Positions 4,692 to 6,434 of a stretch of 6,434 nucleotides of DNA are shown here, piece by piece (the stretch's first letter is position 1; each line of letters opens with the position of its first letter). The DNA is taken from positions 1 through 6,434 of the forward strand of contig CAZCWX010000362.1 of assembly GCA_964502465.1 (NCBI GenBank), read 5' to 3'. Source of the stretch: CAZCWX01 sp964502465. GTDB lineage: Bacteria; Desulfobacterota; Binatia; Bin18. The notes under the pieces were generated by a model. The model had not been told where the DNA came from, ran no database searches, and saw only the letters and a program-made list of their open reading frames with translations. The translations under genes were made by a program, and so were the position numbers.

Positions 4692-6077
4692 TCAAGTGGC
4701 GTAGAGGAACTCTGTCACTCTCTTCAGGGCGGCACAGTCCTCCAGGTTGTAGGTCGTCAGCATGTCCTTGAACGTCACCGAGCGGGTCTCCTCCCACTTG
4801 CGCCGCCAGACGATGCTCTGGATTCCCGAGGCGTCGGCCTCAGTCCAGCGAAATCCGAGAAACTTACCGATGTCTTTGAGACCGTTGGAGTAGGTAGGGA
4901 AGTAGACGTGCGCATATACGACGGACAGAACGTTGACCAGGCGGGGCAGGAGCCTCTCGTCCAGTTCCTGACGCTTCAACCCCTTGATCATGCGTCGCAG
5001 GAACGCTGCCTCGTAGCCGCCGTAGCAGTAGATCCGGAAATCGTCATAACGCCCGACCACGTCGAGAAACTGTAGGAACAGCCGAGGCTCCTCGGCCGGG
5101 CTGTCGGCCCAGAACGAGTGCTGCTCCATAACCCCGTTCGCTTCGACGATCATTCCCAGCAGGTAGTCGAAGCGGCGTTCCGGGTCCCCCTCGATGTCGA
5201 AGTAGATCCGCGTGGGGCAGGCAGGCAACTCTGGGTTACTGAGGACATGGATCTTCTTTTCCCGGATCGCCAGGGCCTGCAAGGCGTGCTGATGGGGTTG
5301 TCTCTTCTGCTTGGACCGCTTGCCCTTCTTTCGGGGCCGGAACGTGCAGGACAGTTGGGTGACCGTAAAGATACCCCGCCGTCCGTACTTCCGAATCTCC
5401 TTCTCAGCAATGCCGCGCAGCAGACTGAGGTCATCCTTGGCGGTAGCTTCTACGTGGCAGCGTTGGCGGAACTCACAGATCTGGCAGTGGCTGTTGAGCG
5501 TCAGCGGTGGAGGCGTCCCCGCCCTCTGGATTTCCTTGATCTCCTCCATAGCTCGCCTAACCTGCTCGGCGTTCGGCCTTAGCCTGAGTCTTTCGACCTC
5601 GCAGTACCGACCGTGGATGAGGACTCCCCAACCTGGCTGCCATCCTTGGACAGCTCCCAGGACCAACCCGAGGAGTTCCAGCAGAGCCCTCGGCTTCCGG
5701 GCGGGCATCTCGGCCTCGTGGAACAGTACCGGCACGTAGTGGAAGTTCCCGAGTTGAGACGACCCGGCCGCTCGCTGGAGTGCATCAAAGCGGAGGCCGA
5801 ACTCCTCGTCCTTCACGGTGGCATCCAGGAGCAGCGGCACGCCGCGCTTGAGCACCTCGGGTGTCACGATGCATCCACGCAGAACCTCACCCTCCTTGTG
5901 CCGGACCAGGAGCTTGTTTGTCCCGGCCAGCCGTATCCGCTCCCTGGATTCCCTCATGAGCTGTTCGTAGTCTGATGGGCTGTCCTGCTCCCCGGCCAGT
6001 TTCAGGTGGCCCTTGTACCTGCAATTCAAGTAGGACTCGATGACATCCCGGGTGATCTTCGTCGCCATAGCGCTCAT
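4692..6077 (-). CDS. TM0106-family RecB-like nuclease with C-terminal DEDD RNase H-like domain
   Basis: The 461-residue product has two parts. Residues 1-210 form a Cas4/RecB-like region: C19 in SYLNCRYKGHLKL plus C198, C201 and C207 in CQICEFRQRC form a probable Fe-S cluster set as in Cas4/AddB. RFDALQR (D98) resembles RecB motif II, but the following YVPVLFHEAE lacks an obvious E-x-K lysine. Residues about 289-460 form an RNase H-like exonuclease fold with IYFDIEGDP (D294, E296), LKDIGKFLGF (D402) and YNLEDC (Y443, D447), a YxxxD-type DEDD set. A basic patch (RPRKKGKRSKQKR, 247-259) joins them. Role inferred: processing of DNA or RNA ends. ATG 6068 (MATKIT) may be the true start, as neither ATG has a good Shine-Dalgarno. 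The protein ends right after the last catalytic motif, beside IS debris; from memory some homologues are longer, so 3' truncation is possible. Confidence 0.85.
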   Translation of the reverse strand: MSAMATKITRDVIESYLNCRYKGHLKLAGEQDSPSDYEQLMRESRERIRLAGTNKLLVRHKEGEVLRGCIVTPEVLKRGVPLLLDATVKDEEFGLRFDALQRAAGSSQLGNFHYVPVLFHEAEMPARKPRALLELLGLVLGAVQGWQPGWGVLIHGRYCEVERLRLRPNAEQVRRAMEEIKEIQRAGTPPPLTLNSHCQICEFRQRCHVEATAKDDLSLLRGIAEKEIRKYGRRGIFTVTQLSCTFRPRKKGKRSKQKRQPHQHALQALAIREKKIHVLSNPELPACPTRIYFDIEGDPERRFDYLLGMIVEANGVMEQHSFWADSPAEEPRLFLQFLDVVGRYDDFRIYCYGGYEAAFLRRMIKGLKRQELDERLLPRLVNVLSVVYAHVYFPTYSNGLKDIGKFLGFRWTEADASGIQSIVWRRKWEETRSVTFKDMLTTYNLEDCAALKRVTEFLYAT

Positions 6078-6080
6078 CTC

Positions 6081-6103
6081 GGAGGTGTTGTTGTACGACC
6101 TCC
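6081..6103 (-). promoter_or_regulatory. Leader hairpin masking an AGGAGG-like sequence upstream of the nuclease start
   Basis: On the coding (minus) strand, GGAGGT (6103-6098) is complementary to ACCTCC (6086-6081), four to nine bases before the ATG at 6077. The Shine-Dalgarno-like GGAGG is 21 bases from that ATG, too far for direct use unless the hairpin brings it closer. It may influence translation of the nuclease or be chance. Confidence 0.3.
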
Positions 6104-6178
6104 TTGCCGCGGCATAGAACCTGTTTTGCCTCCACGGGTTGGAGGAATCTCTAGTCCCGTGGGCAGAGCCGAACGGTC

Positions 6179-6255
6179 CCAGTCACCGTTTGCCGCCCAA
6201 CCGAGACCTTTCAGTTTCAGCAGAGCCGCAACCGGGCGGCAATACGGTGCACTGG
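6179..6255. repeat. Long imperfect inverted repeat just upstream of group II intron
   Basis: CCAGT (6179-6183), CACCGT (6184-6189) and TTGCCGCCC (6190-6198) pair in order with ACTGG (6251-6255), ACGGTG (6244-6249) and GGGCGGCAA (6234-6242). That makes 20 base pairs with single bulges at 6243 and 6250, around a 35-base loop. The structure ends four bases before the inferred intron start. It may be a transcription terminator, an IS end or the insertion target of the intron. It lacks a T-tract before the intron. The flanking bases 6104-6178 also hold two smaller alternative hairpins (6129-6145 and 6132-6162) but no gene. Confidence 0.6.
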
Positions 6256-6258
6256 ATG

Positions 6259-6434
6259 GTGTACGCCCGGCATGGGCGTGAGTGTGGGGGTGTAAGTCCC
6301 CTGTAGGAGGTTCACCTTCATGAATCGTAAGATACATGAGGCTAACTATAAGTCCAAGGCAAGGGCGTCACCGTGAGGTGGGGTCTGCAGGAAGCCGGCG
6401 ACCGCGTTGCGAGGCGAGGAACACGAACGGCATA
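6259..6434 (+). ncRNA. Group II intron, 5' end (domain I), continues beyond window
   Basis: The sequence from GTGTACGCCCGGCATGGGCG is the typical 5' end of a bacterial group II intron (GUGYG-like start, then a stem ACGCCC/GGGCGT at 6263-6268 and 6274-6279). It is followed by a GGGG/CCCC hairpin (6286-6300) and, further on, AAGGCAAGGGCGTC, a CACC-GTGA-GGTG hairpin with a GNRA loop (6369-6380), GCAGGAAGCCGGCG and GAGGCGAGGAACACGAACGG. These phrases match the domain I core of chloroplast-like group II introns as I remember it. The catalytic domain V and the reverse transcriptase/maturase (LtrA-type) gene would lie to the right of the window. Start at 6259 is inferred from the consensus and could be off by a few bases. 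It is a self-splicing retroelement, so it marks this end of the window as mobile DNA. Confidence 0.85.

Noticed and set aside
4338..5075. 245-codon plus-strand open frame
   Set aside because: Only 4479-4607 resembles a protein (IS110). The rest is antisense to the HigB remnant and to the nuclease gene, whose motifs are clear on the other strand.
5118..5582. 154-codon plus-strand open frame
   Set aside because: Antisense to the nuclease gene, which carries conserved catalytic motifs in the opposite strand.
6195..6255. Possible integron attC site, because GCCCAAC (6195-6201) fits RYYYAAC
   Set aside because: No matching GTTRRRY core is found on the other side of the hairpin, and no integrase or cassette structure is visible.
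1..6434. CRISPR array or tRNA/rRNA gene
   Set aside because: No regularly spaced repeats of 20 or more bases and no cloverleaf or rRNA-like sequence was seen by eye.

Overview
The window reads as chromosome from an environmental bacterium with moderately high G+C. The mix of CoA-thioester, flavin-monooxygenase and VOC-fold metabolic genes beside mobile-element debris would suit an uncultured proteobacterium or a related lineage such as Binatota. That placement is an inference from gene content only; no rRNA or marker gene is present.

Left part (1-2029, all + strand): the C-terminal end of a tandem winged-helix protein, probably the tail of an AlbA_2/Schlafen-type ATP-binding protein that begins before the window. 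After a 41-base gap holding three copies of a 9-base motif comes a DprA/Smf-like Rossmann protein. Nineteen bases later there is a crotonase-fold (enoyl-CoA hydratase/isomerase family) gene whose two classical hydratase glutamates are replaced.

Middle part (2030-3862): a G/C-rich palindrome lies between convergent genes. A minus-strand pair follows, transcribed in the order LLM-class flavin-dependent oxidoreductase then VOC-fold protein, 52 bases apart and probably one operon. Together with the crotonase this suggests catabolism of an acyl-CoA, aromatic or similar substrate, though the substrate cannot be read from sequence.

Right part (3863-6434): a 243-base divergent region carries a second 11-base-spaced repeat pair and a terminator-like hairpin. 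It leads into a 69-codon orphan gene with a strong ribosome binding site. From 4316 to 4691 there is a graveyard: the C-terminal third of a HigB toxin (minus), then an IS110 transposase N-terminus (plus), both cut off. A TM0106-type RecB-like/RNase H-like nuclease gene (minus, 4692-6077) follows. Beyond its 5' end is a 20-bp imperfect hairpin, and four bases after it the 5' end of a group II intron (plus) that runs off the window.

The most novel signals are the two similarly built repeat clusters (485-519 and 3879-3917), the winged-helix/DprA-like gene pair, and the hairpin abutting the group II intron. No complete new defence system can be demonstrated from this window alone.
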